Shown: positions 1-8,034 of the stretch, one piece after another
Position numbering within the stretch: the stretch's first letter is position 1
Layout of the letters: each line of letters opens with the position of its first letter
From: an uncultured Victivallales bacterium
GTDB lineage: Bacteria; Verrucomicrobiota; Lentisphaeria; Oligosphaerales; JAFGRS01
Length of the DNA stretch: 10,277 bases
Reading direction: 5' to 3'
Assembly (NCBI GenBank): GCA_903834675.1
Contig: CAILKC010000421.1
Location: 1-10,277 of the forward strand
Notes under the pieces: model-generated
Database searches by the model: none
What the model saw: only the letters and a program-made list of their open reading frames with translations
Told to the model about the DNA's origin: nothing
Program-made: the position numbers and the translations under genes

Positions 1-169
1 CGCCCTGGGAATAGGATAGTTATGGGTTTGAGCCCTGTAGGGGCGAGCTATCTGCCCTAGGTTCGCGCTGAGGTCGTATAGGCCGCCCCTTCAGGGCTCA
101 ATCTGTGGGGTGAACTGGTACCCAGGGCGTTGCCCTGGGCTGGTATAGAGCGCCCCTTTGGGGCTGAAT
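1..169. repeat. REP-like palindromic repeat cluster
   Basis: This non-coding stretch is made of short GC-rich hairpin elements. A 15-base core, CGCCCCT(T/A)(C/T)(A/G)GGGCT, occurs at 84-98 (CGCCCCTTCAGGGCT) and 151-165 (CGCCCCTTTGGGGCT). It occurs inverted at 31-45, where the minus strand reads CGCCCCTACAGGGCT. The two direct copies share flanks, TATA before and AAT after, and lie 67 bases apart. The inverted copy has matching flanks on the other strand. Between the direct copies is a perfect stem of 8 bp (see the 121-139 entry), and bases 2-9 (GCCCTGGG) repeat its right arm, so the cluster probably began before the window. Such clusters resemble bacterial REP or BIME intergenic elements. No transposase is present here to link them to a RAYT-type enzyme. 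Open frames across it are not believable genes. Confidence 0.7.
121..139. repeat. Perfect hairpin, 8-bp stem, 3-base loop
   Basis: CCCAGGGC (121-128) and GCCCTGGG (132-139) are exact reverse complements around the loop GTT. No T-run follows on either strand, so it is not a typical intrinsic terminator. It belongs to the surrounding repeat cluster; a truncated copy of its right arm opens the window at 2-9, and GCCCTAGG at 54-61 is a one-mismatch version. Confidence 0.75.
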
Positions 170-329
170 ACCTCGGCCCATCCTTATTGCACAGGTCGAA
201 AAAGAAACAGCCCCGTCGGCCGACCGGACATTTCCGGGCGCCGGGTCATTTCAATTGTGGTGACCCATGCCATAGTACCGCAGAAGCCGGGTTTTCGCGG
301 CGACGATTACGGCCCGGACCAGCACAAGC
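170..329 (+). other. Untranslated leader upstream of fabH
   Basis: This is about 160 bases between the repeat cluster and the fabH ribosome binding site. An open frame continuous with fabH runs through it from 158, but its translation is low-complexity, has no similarity to ketoacyl synthases and partly overlaps the repeat cluster, so it is treated as non-coding. No convincing sigma-70 pair was found: hexamers such as TTGCAC (187-192) and CATAGT (271-276) lack partners at a proper spacing. A promoter for the fab pair is expected here or upstream of the window, but cannot be pinned down. Confidence 0.5.
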
Positions 330-337
330 GGAGAGAG
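330..337 (+). promoter_or_regulatory. Ribosome binding site deciding the fabH GTG start
   Basis: GGAGAGAG lies six bases before the GTG at 344. The same GGAGAG-type site, with the same spacing, precedes the fabF-like and DUF6259 genes, which supports GTG 344 rather than the upstream ATG at 158 as the true start. Confidence 0.75.
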
Positions 338-343
338 CCAGCG

Positions 344-1327
344 GTGAAGTCAGAGCAGCGGGTGAAGATCAGCGGTACGGGCGGTTATCTGCCGGCCCGC
401 CGGGTGACGAATGACGAGTTACCGGCTGAGCTGGAGACGTCCCACGAGTGGATTGTGTCGCACACGGGTATCTGTGCCCGGCACATCATGGCGGCCGACG
501 AGAGTCCGTGCGACATGGCCGAGCAGGCGGCGCGGGCGGCGTTGGAGCGGGCTGGTGTGTCGGCGGCCGATCTGGGCTACATCGTGGTCGCTACCTCGAC
601 CCAGGACTACAGCAGTTTTCCCTCGACCGCCTGTCTGCTTCAGGGCCGCCTGGGGGCGACGCAGGCGGGGGCGCTGGATGTCAGCGCGGCCTGCACGGGG
701 TTTGTCTACAGCCTGGAAGTCGCCAGAAGCCTGCTGCTGTGCAGCCGGGAACAGCGTCCCGTCCTGGTGGTGGGCGTCGATGCTATGACCCGCATCGTCG
801 ACTGGAAGGACCGCAATACCTGCGTGCTGTTTGGCGATGGCGCTGGCGCCACGGTGTTGGAGCGGACCGAGGAAGTGGGCCGCGGCATCCTGGCCTCGTA
901 CCTGCGGGCGGATGGCACCAGCCCCGAGTCGTTGTACTGCGGCGGCGGCCTGCGCACCCCCCCGCCGGTGGCCGAAGCGCGCGTGGCGCACATGAACGGC
1001 CGGGTCGTCTTCAACTTTGCGGTCAAGGCGATGGCTGAGGTCGTGCTGCATTTCCTCGAGACCCTGCAACTGACCCCGGAGCAGGTCAGTTTTGTAGTTC
1101 CGCATCAGGCCAATATCCGGATTCTGCAGGCTGCTCAGAGGCGTCTGCCGATCGCGCCGGAGAAGTTCTTCATGAACATTGCCGAGGTGGCCAACACCTC
1201 GGCCGCGTCGATTCCCCTGGCCTTGGCGGAGCTTGACCGGTCCGGCCGTTTGAAGCCGGGTGACTTGATCATTACGACGGGGTTCGGGGCCGGTTTGACC
1301 TACGGTGGCAATGCCCTCTGGTGGTGA
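344..1327 (+). CDS. fabH: 3-oxoacyl-ACP synthase III (KAS III, FabH type)
   Basis: This is a 327-residue protein, the usual FabH length, read from GTG 344. FabH condenses an acyl-CoA primer, classically acetyl-CoA, with malonyl-ACP to start type II fatty acid synthesis in the cytoplasm. The thiolase-fold Cys-His-Asn triad is complete: Cys117 in DVSAACTGF, His254 in VPHQANIR, Asn284 in VANTSAASIP. The His-to-Asn spacing of 30 equals that of E. coli FabH (244 and 274). Other family marks are the N-terminal TSHEWIVSHTGI stretch (residues 32-43), FGDGAGATVLE, and the C-terminal GFGAGLTYGGNAL. Residues 44-45 read Cys-Ala, where FabH proteins commonly have Arg-Glu in GIRER, a small departure. A fabF-like gene follows after 44 bases, so the two are probably co-transcribed. 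Primer preference (straight or branched acyl-CoA) cannot be told, and a specialised KAS III for a secondary lipid is possible. Confidence 0.92.
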   Translation: MKSEQRVKISGTGGYLPARRVTNDELPAELETSHEWIVSHTGICARHIMAADESPCDMAEQAARAALERAGVSAADLGYIVVATSTQDYSSFPSTACLLQGRLGATQAGALDVSAACTGFVYSLEVARSLLLCSREQRPVLVVGVDAMTRIVDWKDRNTCVLFGDGAGATVLERTEEVGRGILASYLRADGTSPESLYCGGGLRTPPPVAEARVAHMNGRVVFNFAVKAMAEVVLHFLETLQLTPEQVSFVVPHQANIRILQAAQRRLPIAPEKFFMNIAEVANTSAASIPLALAELDRSGRLKPGDLIITTGFGAGLTYGGNALWW

Positions 1328-1357
1328 GGTCTGGCCAGTTGTCGTTTGCCGAGGATC

Positions 1358-1365
1358 AGGAGAGG
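1358..1365 (+). promoter_or_regulatory. Ribosome binding site deciding the fabF start
   Basis: AGGAGAGG lies six bases before ATG 1372. The frame is also open from GTG 1321, which would overlap the end of fabH, but the extra 17 residues have no family similarity, while ATG 1372 begins the canonical RRVVVTGMG strand of KAS II enzymes. Confidence 0.8.
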
Positions 1366-1371
1366 TCTACG

Positions 1372-2619
1372 ATGGATCGGCGGGTAGTGGTAACGGGGAT
1401 GGGCGCGATCAGCCCCATCGGCAATGACCTGGCGAGCTTCTGGGGCGCCATCCGGTCCGGGGTCTGTGGGGTTGGGCCGATCACGCGCTTTGATCCGGCC
1501 GGGATTGAGTGTCGGGTGGCGGCGGAGGTCAAAGGCTTCACCACCGACGGCTGCATTGATCCGAAGGACGCCAAGCGGATGGCGCTCTTCACGCAGTATG
1601 CCGTCGTGGCCGCGGTTCAGGCCTGGGGTGATGCGGGGTTTACGGTTGGCGGGGGGCCAGACCTGCTGCGTACGGCCGTGGTTCTGGGTAACGGTATCGG
1701 CGGCAACGAGATCGACCAGGATGCCCACCGCCGCATGTTCGAGCGCGGTCCGGGGCGCATCCCGCCGCTGACGATCCCGAAGATCATTACCAACGAGGCT
1801 GCCGGGAACATCTCGATGATTCTGGGCGCTAAGGGCCGCGCCCACTCCGTGGTGACGGCCTGCGCCTCGGGCACGGACGCCATCGGTACGGCGCTTGACC
1901 TGCTGCGGGCCGGTCGGGCCGATGTCATCGTCAGTGGCGGCACCGAGTGTTGCCTGACCCAGTACAGCATCGGCGGCTTCTGCGCTCTGCGCGCTCTGAG
2001 CACCGGCTTCAACGACACCCCGACGCGCGCCAGTCGGCCTTTTGACCGCGGTCGGGATGGCTTTGTCATGGGTGAGGGGGCGGGCGTTCTGATTCTCGAG
2101 ACCGCGGAGCACGCCGTCCGGAGGGGCGCGCGGGTGTACGCCGAGCTAGCGGGCTACGGCGGCACGGCGGACGCCTTTCACCTGACGGCTCCGGATCCCG
2201 AGGGCGAGGGCGCGGCGCGGGCCATGCGCGAAGCCTTGCGTGACGCCGGCATGACCGCGGCGGACGTCGACTACATCAATGCTCACGGCACCTCGACGCC
2301 GGTCAACGACCCGATCGAGACCAAGGCCATCAAGGCGGCCTTCGGCGAACACGCCCGGCGGGTGGCGGTGTCCTCGACCAAAGGGATGACCGGCCACTGC
2401 ATCGGCGCCGCCGGCGGGCTCGAAGCCATCATCTCCATCCTTGCCCTGCGCGATCAGTTCTTGCCGGCCACGATCAACCTTGAAGAGCCGGATCCGGAGT
2501 GCGACCTCGACTACGTGCCGAACGTGGGGCGTCAGGCGCGGGTGCGTGCGGCGATGTCGAACTCCCTCGGCTTCGGCGGCCACAATGGCGTGGTGCTGTT
2601 CCGGGAGTGGCGCGGCTGA
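1372..2619 (+). CDS. fabF: 3-oxoacyl-ACP synthase II (KAS II, FabF type)
   Basis: This is a 415-residue protein, against about 412 for E. coli FabF. It catalyses the elongating Claisen condensation of acyl-ACP with malonyl-ACP in type II fatty acid synthesis. The N-terminus [15 protein letters not shown] is typical. The active site is complete and almost collinear with E. coli FabF: nucleophile Cys164 in [11 protein letters not shown], His305 in [11 protein letters not shown], Lys337 and His342 in [14 protein letters not shown]. Cys and both His are all present, so this is a condensing enzyme rather than a chain-length factor or a KSQ decarboxylase, in which the Cys is replaced. [17 protein letters not shown] and the C-terminal gating-loop motif SLGFGGHNG are also present. 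It lies 44 bases after fabH. No acpP, fabD or fabG is next to it, and the following gene is an unrelated secreted protein, so the pair could be housekeeping or serve a specialised acyl chain. Confidence 0.94.
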   Translation: MDRRVVVTGMGAISPIGNDLASFWGAIRSGVCGVGPITRFDPAGIECRVAAEVKGFTTDGCIDPKDAKRMALFTQYAVVAAVQAWGDAGFTVGGGPDLLRTAVVLGNGIGGNEIDQDAHRRMFERGPGRIPPLTIPKIITNEAAGNISMILGAKGRAHSVVTACASGTDAIGTALDLLRAGRADVIVSGGTECCLTQYSIGGFCALRALSTGFNDTPTRASRPFDRGRDGFVMGEGAGVLILETAEHAVRRGARVYAELAGYGGTADAFHLTAPDPEGEGAARAMREALRDAGMTAADVDYINAHGTSTPVNDPIETKAIKAAFGEHARRVAVSSTKGMTGHCIGAAGGLEAIISILALRDQFLPATINLEEPDPECDLDYVPNVGRQARVRAAMSNSLGFGGHNGVVLFREWRG

Positions 2620-2747
2620 GGAGGGGGCGGGCGAGGATCTGCGTGCCGGGGCGGTGTCTTCCGCCCGCAGGGCGTGGAGGTCGGCGGGCCGCTCCGGCGC
2701 AGCCGGGGCTTCCGCCGTCTGCCAGCCGGTACCGGGGAGTTCACGAC
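2620..2747. other. Intergenic gap between fabF and the beta-helix gene
   Basis: This 128-base GC-rich gap separates the lipid genes from the secreted-protein genes. It contains an inverted repeat, GGGCGG (2649-2654) and CCGCCC (2661-2666) with a 6-base loop, and a 10-base palindrome CCGGTACCGG (2726-2735) that touches the next ribosome binding site. There is no T-run, so an intrinsic terminator cannot be claimed. No promoter consensus was recognised. Confidence 0.4.
2734..2739 (+). promoter_or_regulatory. Ribosome binding site deciding the beta-helix gene start
   Basis: GGGGAG lies eight bases before ATG 2748. The frame is open from ATG 2499 inside fabF, but translation from there gives an arginine- and alanine-rich shadow sequence. 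From 2748 it gives a clean signal peptide, so 2748 is the start. Confidence 0.75.
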
Positions 2748-5603
2748 ATGCGCTGGATCATAGGGGCGGCCTTGGGACTGTGGATCGGCGGGCTGGGTTT
2801 TGCCGCGGTCGGCCAGGAGACCCCGGCAGAGCGTCTGCCGGCGCGGGTGTTGTACGTATCGCCGAGCGGCCAGGACACTTGGACCGGAGCCCTGCCCGAA
2901 GTCAATGCCGGGCACACCGATGGGCCGTTTGCCACCCTTCCTCGCGCTCGCGACGAACTGCGGCGGCTCAAGCAGGCCGGGGCGCTGCCGGACGGCGCGG
3001 CGGTGCTGGTGCGGGTCGGCACGTACGAACTCGCCAAGACCTTCGCGCTGACCGCTGCGGATGCGGGCACCGCGACGGCGCCGGTGGTGTACCGCGCCTA
3101 TCCTGGCGAGCGGGTGGTGCTGACCGGCGCGCGTCAGATCCGCGGTTTTGTGCCACACCAGGGCGCCATCCTCAAGGCCGATGTGGGCGCCCAGGGGTTC
3201 AAAGGCATCGTCTTCCGGCAACTCTTCCTCGACGGTCGGCGTCAGGTCCTGGCACGCTACCCTAACTTTGATGCGGCGAACCCGCACGGCGGCGGCTTTG
3301 CCTACGTCGATGGGGAACCGCTGAGCATGTACAAGGACCTGCCCGACGAGAACGTCCGCGTCATCCAGTGCAAACCGCGCGATGTCCGCACCTGGGCCCA
3401 TCCCGAGAAGGGCGAGGTGATCATCTTCCCGCGCTACAACTGGCACAACTGGGCCATGCCGATCGCGTCAGCGGACCCAGCGCAGGGCACCATCACTCTG
3501 GCCAAGGACATGGCCTGGGGCCAGTATACCGGCTTCCGTGGCATCCGTCCGCTCGACCGCTTCTACATCCGCAACCTCATGGAAGAGCTCGATGCGCCCG
3601 GCGAGTGGTATCTGGACACCGAGACCTGGACGCTGTACTTCCAGCCGCCCGGGCCGCTGGGGCAGGCGACGGTGCGGGCGCCGGTGGTCGAGACCTTGGT
3701 GGAGATCGGACCGCAGGCCGACTGGATCACGCTCCGGGGCTTCACCCTCGAGGGCTGTGAAGGCGCCGCCGTGGTGGTGCGTGGCTCGGCGCACGTTCTG
3801 ATTGCCGGCAATACCCTCCACGACACTGGTGGCAGGCTGGCCTCGACGGCCGCGGTGATGGTGCAGGGCGGGCGAGACTGCGGCGTCGTGGGCAACGACA
3901 TCTTCGACGTCGGCAACTACGGCATCCGCCTCGAGAGCGACAGTGCCGCCCGCGAGGCGCTCACGCCCAGCGGGCACTATGCCGACAACAACTACCTGCA
4001 TCACATCGGCGGGCTCAATGGCCATGGCTGTGGCATCTACCTGGCTGGCATCGGGTTGCGGGTTTCGCACAACTTGATCCATGACACCACCCGCTGCGGC
4101 ATCTTCGGTGGCGGCAACGACTGCGTGGTCGAGTACAATCACATCCGCCATGTCAACCTGGAGACCGAAGACACCGGCGGCTACTACGTCGGGGGCAACT
4201 GGCATGTGCGCGGGCACATCATCCGCTACAACTACATCCACGACGTGCTCGGTTACGGCCGCACGGGCGACACTTGGACCAGCCCCCACTTCGCCTGGGG
4301 CATCTACCTCGATGACGATCACAGCGGCGCCCACGTCTATGGCAATATCGTGGCCCGCACCACGCTGGGCGGGGCGCACATCCACGCCGGGCGCGACAAT
4401 CTGCTGGAGAACAACATCTTCATCGACCATACCCGGCAGCAGATGCAGTATTCGGGCCACGATCCCAAGTCCGAGGTCGTGGCCAGCCATCTGGTGGACT
4501 TCAAGAAGGCGATGGCAAAGCCGGCCTACCGCGAGAAGTACCCCGAACTGGCCGCCGCCGACCCGAATACACTCTGGCTAATGGCGGGTAACCAGTTCCG
4601 CCGCAATATCATCTACTACCGGAGTCCGCAGGCTAAGCTGTACCAGTACTCGCGCAACGACGTGCCGGAGCAGAACACCTCGGACTACAACCTCATCTGG
4701 CACGATGGCCTGCCGCTGGATGTCGGCCTGCCTGGAGTGCCGCGCGAGAAGCAATGGGAGGAATGGCAGAAGCGCGGTTTCGACACCCACTCCATGGTTG
4801 CGGACCCGCTGTTTGTGGACGCTGCGAAGGACGACTACCGGCTGCGGCCCGAGTCCCCGGCGTTCAAGCTCGGCTTTGAGCCGATCCCGGTGGACAAGAT
4901 CGGCCCCTACGCCAGCCCGTTGCGGGCCACCTGGCCCATCGTCGAGGCGCCAGGCGTACGCGAGACGCCACTGGTCGAGACCAAGGTGGAAATCCCGAAG
5001 CGGCCCGTGCGTCTGCCGCCGCAAACCAAAGCGCCCAAGCTGGCCGCGGCGCCGGTCCTGGACGGCGAGGTCAGGCCCGGCGAGTGGCCTGAGGCCAGTC
5101 TGCTGCTTCAGGAGGCCCCCGATGGGGTGGTGCTGAAGACGGCCCCAGGTGTGGTCCGCCTCGGCCATGATGGCACGACGCTGTACGTGGCGGTGACGGT
5201 TCCGGTGCAGAGTGCCAGCGGCGTGCGGCTGGGCGAGGCCTGGGGCGAAGCCGACGCGGCGGAGGTCTGCTTCCAGGGCCTTTCCGGCCCGCAGCCTGGC
5301 CCCATCTTCATCATTCATGGGTTTGCCAGTGGGAAGCACGAGAGTGTGACCGAGGCTGGGGCGTCGGCAGAGATGGCGCAACGGCTCGGCGCGGCGACAC
5401 GCTTTGCGGCGAAGCTTGGCGAGAAGCAGTGGACCGGCGAGTGGGCTATCCCCCTGGCTGCCGCCGGACTGGCCTACCGGCCCGGGCTGACGCTCGGACT
5501 CAACTTCGGCGTGCGTCGTAGCGCGACCCAGGAGTGGCTGCAGTGGCGCGGTTCCGGGGCGACCTGGCACCTGCAGGACGCCGGTACCGCGCAGTTGGAA
5601 TGA
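2748..5603 (+). CDS. Secreted right-handed beta-helix protein with C-terminal CBM9-like domain
   Basis: This 951-residue protein probably acts outside the cytoplasm on a polysaccharide. The N-terminus has an Arg followed by a hydrophobic stretch (residues 4-20), with likely signal cleavage near residues 20-23. Residues 34-133 carry the LYVSPSGQDTWTG ... GPFATLPRARDELR opening typical of secreted beta-helix glycosidases, followed by a VRVGTYEL strand. Residues about 325-690 form a parallel beta-helix with repeated turns such as IAGNTLHD, VVGNDIFDVGNYGIRL, VSHNLIHDTTRCGI and IRYNYIHDV. Acidic clusters that may be catalytic are Glu474-Asp475 (EDTGGYYVGG) and Asp522-Asp524 (GIYLDDDHSG). A DYRLRPESPAFKLGFEPI segment closes the helix near residue 710. 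Residues about 764-951 resemble a CBM9/DOMON-like sandwich (PVLDGEVRPGEWPEA ... WTGEWAIPLAAAG ... WHLQDAGTAQL). The overall plan resembles GH141-type proteins, but family assignment and substrate are inference. Another possible glycosidase follows 78 bases later. Confidence 0.85.
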   Translation: MRWIIGAALGLWIGGLGFAAVGQETPAERLPARVLYVSPSGQDTWTGALPEVNAGHTDGPFATLPRARDELRRLKQAGALPDGAAVLVRVGTYELAKTFALTAADAGTATAPVVYRAYPGERVVLTGARQIRGFVPHQGAILKADVGAQGFKGIVFRQLFLDGRRQVLARYPNFDAANPHGGGFAYVDGEPLSMYKDLPDENVRVIQCKPRDVRTWAHPEKGEVIIFPRYNWHNWAMPIASADPAQGTITLAKDMAWGQYTGFRGIRPLDRFYIRNLMEELDAPGEWYLDTETWTLYFQPPGPLGQATVRAPVVETLVEIGPQADWITLRGFTLEGCEGAAVVVRGSAHVLIAGNTLHDTGGRLASTAAVMVQGGRDCGVVGNDIFDVGNYGIRLESDSAAREALTPSGHYADNNYLHHIGGLNGHGCGIYLAGIGLRVSHNLIHDTTRCGIFGGGNDCVVEYNHIRHVNLETEDTGGYYVGGNWHVRGHIIRYNYIHDVLGYGRTGDTWTSPHFAWGIYLDDDHSGAHVYGNIVARTTLGGAHIHAGRDNLLENNIFIDHTRQQMQYSGHDPKSEVVASHLVDFKKAMAKPAYREKYPELAAADPNTLWLMAGNQFRRNIIYYRSPQAKLYQYSRNDVPEQNTSDYNLIWHDGLPLDVGLPGVPREKQWEEWQKRGFDTHSMVADPLFVDAAKDDYRLRPESPAFKLGFEPIPVDKIGPYASPLRATWPIVEAPGVRETPLVETKVEIPKRPVRLPPQTKAPKLAAAPVLDGEVRPGEWPEASLLLQEAPDGVVLKTAPGVVRLGHDGTTLYVAVTVPVQSASGVRLGEAWGEADAAEVCFQGLSGPQPGPIFIIHGFASGKHESVTEAGASAEMAQRLGAATRFAAKLGEKQWTGEWAIPLAAAGLAYRPGLTLGLNFGVRRSATQEWLQWRGSGATWHLQDAGTAQLE

Positions 5604-5681
5604 GGCTGGCGGTAGCGCTTGCTGGCGCGTGCTGGTGCGCCTCCGGAGGGGCGGACTGTCTGAAGTTGAGGAGAGCGCACT

Positions 5682-7949
5682 ATGGGACACTATTCGGGCG
5701 TCGCCTTTGTCGCGGTCTTGAGCGCGGCGGCGGGGGCGGTTGCCGAGACTCCTGACACCGTGCTCGAGACCGAGGCCATGGCCCTGCATCTGCGCGCGGC
5801 GCCGGCCTTGTACCTCCGCGCCTTGGTACACCGGGCCAGCGGTATCAACCTGCTTTCCGAGGTCGGCCCGACCGCGTTGTTCACGCTGTACCTCGGGCCC
5901 GAGGGGGCAGGGGGCCGCGAGGTTTCCAGCTTAGAGGCCCGGCGCAGCGCGGTGCAGGTCGAGTCCCGCGGCGCCGACCAGCAGGTGACCCTGACCTACA
6001 GCGAGTTTCCGCTGCCGGGGCTGACCGCGGTAGTCCGCCTCGACCTCCCCGCCCAGGGCCCGCTCACGAGTTGGACCCTGCGGCTGCACTTCGACAGCCC
6101 TACGGGGTTGCGCGCGGTGCGTTTTCCGCAACTGGCCGCGGTTCCCACCATCCAGGATGCGGCGGATGACGTGTTGGTCCTGCCCTCGCTGCCCGGCGCT
6201 CTGATCCGCCACCCGGCGCAGGCGTGGGGACCGACGCAGGCGGTGTGGCTGAAGTACCCCGGCGACCTCTCGGCCCAGTTCGTGGCCTATCAGGACGAGC
6301 GGGCCGGGCTCTACCTCGCCAGCCAGGACACGGCGGCCCGGCCCCGGCGCTTCGGCATCTGGCGCCGCCCCGACGGCTTCCGCCTGGCCCATGAGTTTAC
6401 CCTCGGCGCCGCCCCGGTCAGCGACTGGGAATCGCCTTATCCTTGCGTCGTGGGCGTTACGCAGGGCAGCTGGTGCGATACGGCCGACCTCTACAAGGCC
6501 TGGGCGGTCAAACAGACTTGGTGTCAGCGCCGGCTGCACGAGCGCGCCGACATCCCGGCCTGGTGGAAGGCGGGACCGCTGGTGCATGTCTGCTGCGTCC
6601 GCGAGTACGACGCCAAGGGGGTGCAGACGGCCTCTTTCTATCCCAAGCTTACTGGGCATGTCGAGGCCCTGCGCCAGCAGGTCGACGGGGAACTGGTGCT
6701 GATGCTGGCTGGCTGGGAGCGGTACCGGCGCTGGTCGGCCGGAGACTACTTTCCGATCTACGACGAGGCCGCGGCGCTGCCCGTGATCGGCGAACTCCGC
6801 CGTCGCGGGGTTCGCCCCTTCGTTTTTCTCTCGGGACTGTTCTGGACCTTTGAGAACGAAGGGCTCAACGGCAACCGCCCGCCCGTACCCGCCGCGCTGC
6901 TGCCGGCCTTTGTGCGTGATCCCAAGTCCGCCGAGCCGCAGGTGTTCACCCTGGGCGAGTCCACCCCGGACCGGGTTTGGGAGCGGCACTCGTACCAGTT
7001 CTGTGTCACGCCAGCGGCGACGCGGACGTTCCTGCGCGAGGTTGTGGACCGTTCTCTGGCCTCGGGCATCGACATCGTGCAGATGGACCAGACCACCAGC
7101 GGCGGCGGCGCCGCCTGCGCTTCGCCCGACCATGGGCATCCCGTGGGCGTTGGCGCCTACCAGACTCAGGCCTTCATCGAGCGACTCGCCGAGATGCGGG
7201 CCTATGGCAAGGCGAAGTCGCCGGACTTTGTGCTCTTCCACGAGGAGCCGCATGAGGAGCTCATTCCGGTCCTCGATGGTTTCCACGTCCGTGAGTACAA
7301 GGAGCGCTGGTGGTACCGCTCCACGCCCGGCGCGGTGGGCATCCCGTTGTTCTCCTACCTGTACCATGAGTATGCCATCGGCTACGGGGGCGACAGTGCC
7401 ACGCTCAGCCTCAAGCCCGACCCGTGGTGCGTGCGGATGCATGCGGTGAATCTCGTCAGCGGCCGCACGCCGGGGCTCTCGGTGTGGTCCAGTCCGGGCG
7501 TCCTGGCCAAGGCCGATCCGGCGCCGCTGGCCATGCTGCGGCAGCACACGCGGCTGCTGCAGCGCGGCGGCGGGCCGTTTCTGATGCTTGGACGCATGTT
7601 GCATCCACTGCGTCTCGCGGTTCCGGAGATGACCTACCAGGTGGCGGTCAAGGGCAAAGACGGCTGGCAGCGCGAGCCGTTTTCCGAGCCCGCAGTCCTG
7701 ACCAGCTCCTGGGAGGCGCCCGACGGTCGCATCGCTCATGTTCTGGTGAACCCGACGCCGGTGCCAAGAGCGCTGGCCGTGGATCTTGGCACTGGCAATC
7801 TGCCGTCGTGGGCCGCGGCGGAGGTGCAGCTTTACAGCAGTGCCGCGGGCGAGGAGTTCCGGCCGTTGGCCAGCGGTGCCACGTTGCCTTACCGTCTGAG
7901 CCGCGAACTGGCGCCGCTGGAGGTCCTCTGCGTGGTGCTCAAGCGCTGA
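5682..7949 (+). CDS. Secreted DUF6259-like (TIM-barrel) glycoside hydrolase family protein
   Basis: This 755-residue protein is read from ATG 5682, with GAGGAGAG (5668-5675) six bases upstream. Residues 7-21 are hydrophobic and end in AVA before Glu22, which suggests a Sec signal peptide, though the n-region has no Lys or Arg and export is therefore less certain. Residues about 25-260 look like a beta-sandwich (YSEFPLPGLTAVVRLDL; QFVAYQDERAGLYLASQD). Residues about 290-640 look like a TIM barrel, with LVLMLAGWERYRRWSAGDYFP, a strand ending in Asp469 (IDIVQMDQTTSGGG) and a second strand ending FHEEPHEE (Glu521, Glu522). These acidic residues sit where retaining glycosidases place catalytic groups, but that role is inferred. 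Residues about 690-755 are a C-terminal beta domain. The pattern recalls the DUF6259 proteins common in glycan-degrading bacteria. Substrate unknown. It lies between the beta-helix gene and the metallo-hydrolase-like gene, probably in one operon. Confidence 0.78.
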   Translation: MGHYSGVAFVAVLSAAAGAVAETPDTVLETEAMALHLRAAPALYLRALVHRASGINLLSEVGPTALFTLYLGPEGAGGREVSSLEARRSAVQVESRGADQQVTLTYSEFPLPGLTAVVRLDLPAQGPLTSWTLRLHFDSPTGLRAVRFPQLAAVPTIQDAADDVLVLPSLPGALIRHPAQAWGPTQAVWLKYPGDLSAQFVAYQDERAGLYLASQDTAARPRRFGIWRRPDGFRLAHEFTLGAAPVSDWESPYPCVVGVTQGSWCDTADLYKAWAVKQTWCQRRLHERADIPAWWKAGPLVHVCCVREYDAKGVQTASFYPKLTGHVEALRQQVDGELVLMLAGWERYRRWSAGDYFPIYDEAAALPVIGELRRRGVRPFVFLSGLFWTFENEGLNGNRPPVPAALLPAFVRDPKSAEPQVFTLGESTPDRVWERHSYQFCVTPAATRTFLREVVDRSLASGIDIVQMDQTTSGGGAACASPDHGHPVGVGAYQTQAFIERLAEMRAYGKAKSPDFVLFHEEPHEELIPVLDGFHVREYKERWWYRSTPGAVGIPLFSYLYHEYAIGYGGDSATLSLKPDPWCVRMHAVNLVSGRTPGLSVWSSPGVLAKADPAPLAMLRQHTRLLQRGGGPFLMLGRMLHPLRLAVPEMTYQVAVKGKDGWQREPFSEPAVLTSSWEAPDGRIAHVLVNPTPVPRALAVDLGTGNLPSWAAAEVQLYSSAAGEEFRPLASGATLPYRLSRELAPLEVLCVVLKR

Positions 7950-8034
7950 TGCCAAGCGGTAACCACGATGACGTGCAGTCGTCCTGAACGCGGTCGGGCA
8001 GGTCGGGTCACGGAGAGGTCACAGGAGCTTCACG

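Noticed and set aside
187..276. Sigma-70 promoter before fabH
   Set aside because: Candidate -35 and -10 hexamers are poor matches and none has a partner at 16-18 bases.
158..343. N-terminal extension of fabH from ATG 158
   Set aside because: The added 62 residues do not resemble any ketoacyl synthase, start within the repeat cluster, and a strong ribosome binding site precedes GTG 344.
130..414. 94-residue open frame over the left repeat cluster and leader
   Set aside because: It covers hairpin repeats, then runs into the fabH frame region in another frame; composition is arginine- and proline-rich and no ribosome binding site is seen.
2649..2666. Intrinsic terminator after fabF
   Set aside because: The stem is only 6 bp and no T-run follows.
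2499..2747. Upstream extension of the beta-helix gene into fabF
   Set aside because: The sequence is a frame shadow of fabF and would bury the signal peptide that starts at 2748.
5931..7955. Long minus-strand open frame (674 residues) opposite the DUF6259 gene
   Set aside because: It is a GC-codon shadow: the plus strand has a signal peptide, ribosome binding site and domain patterns, while the minus product has no recognisable motif.
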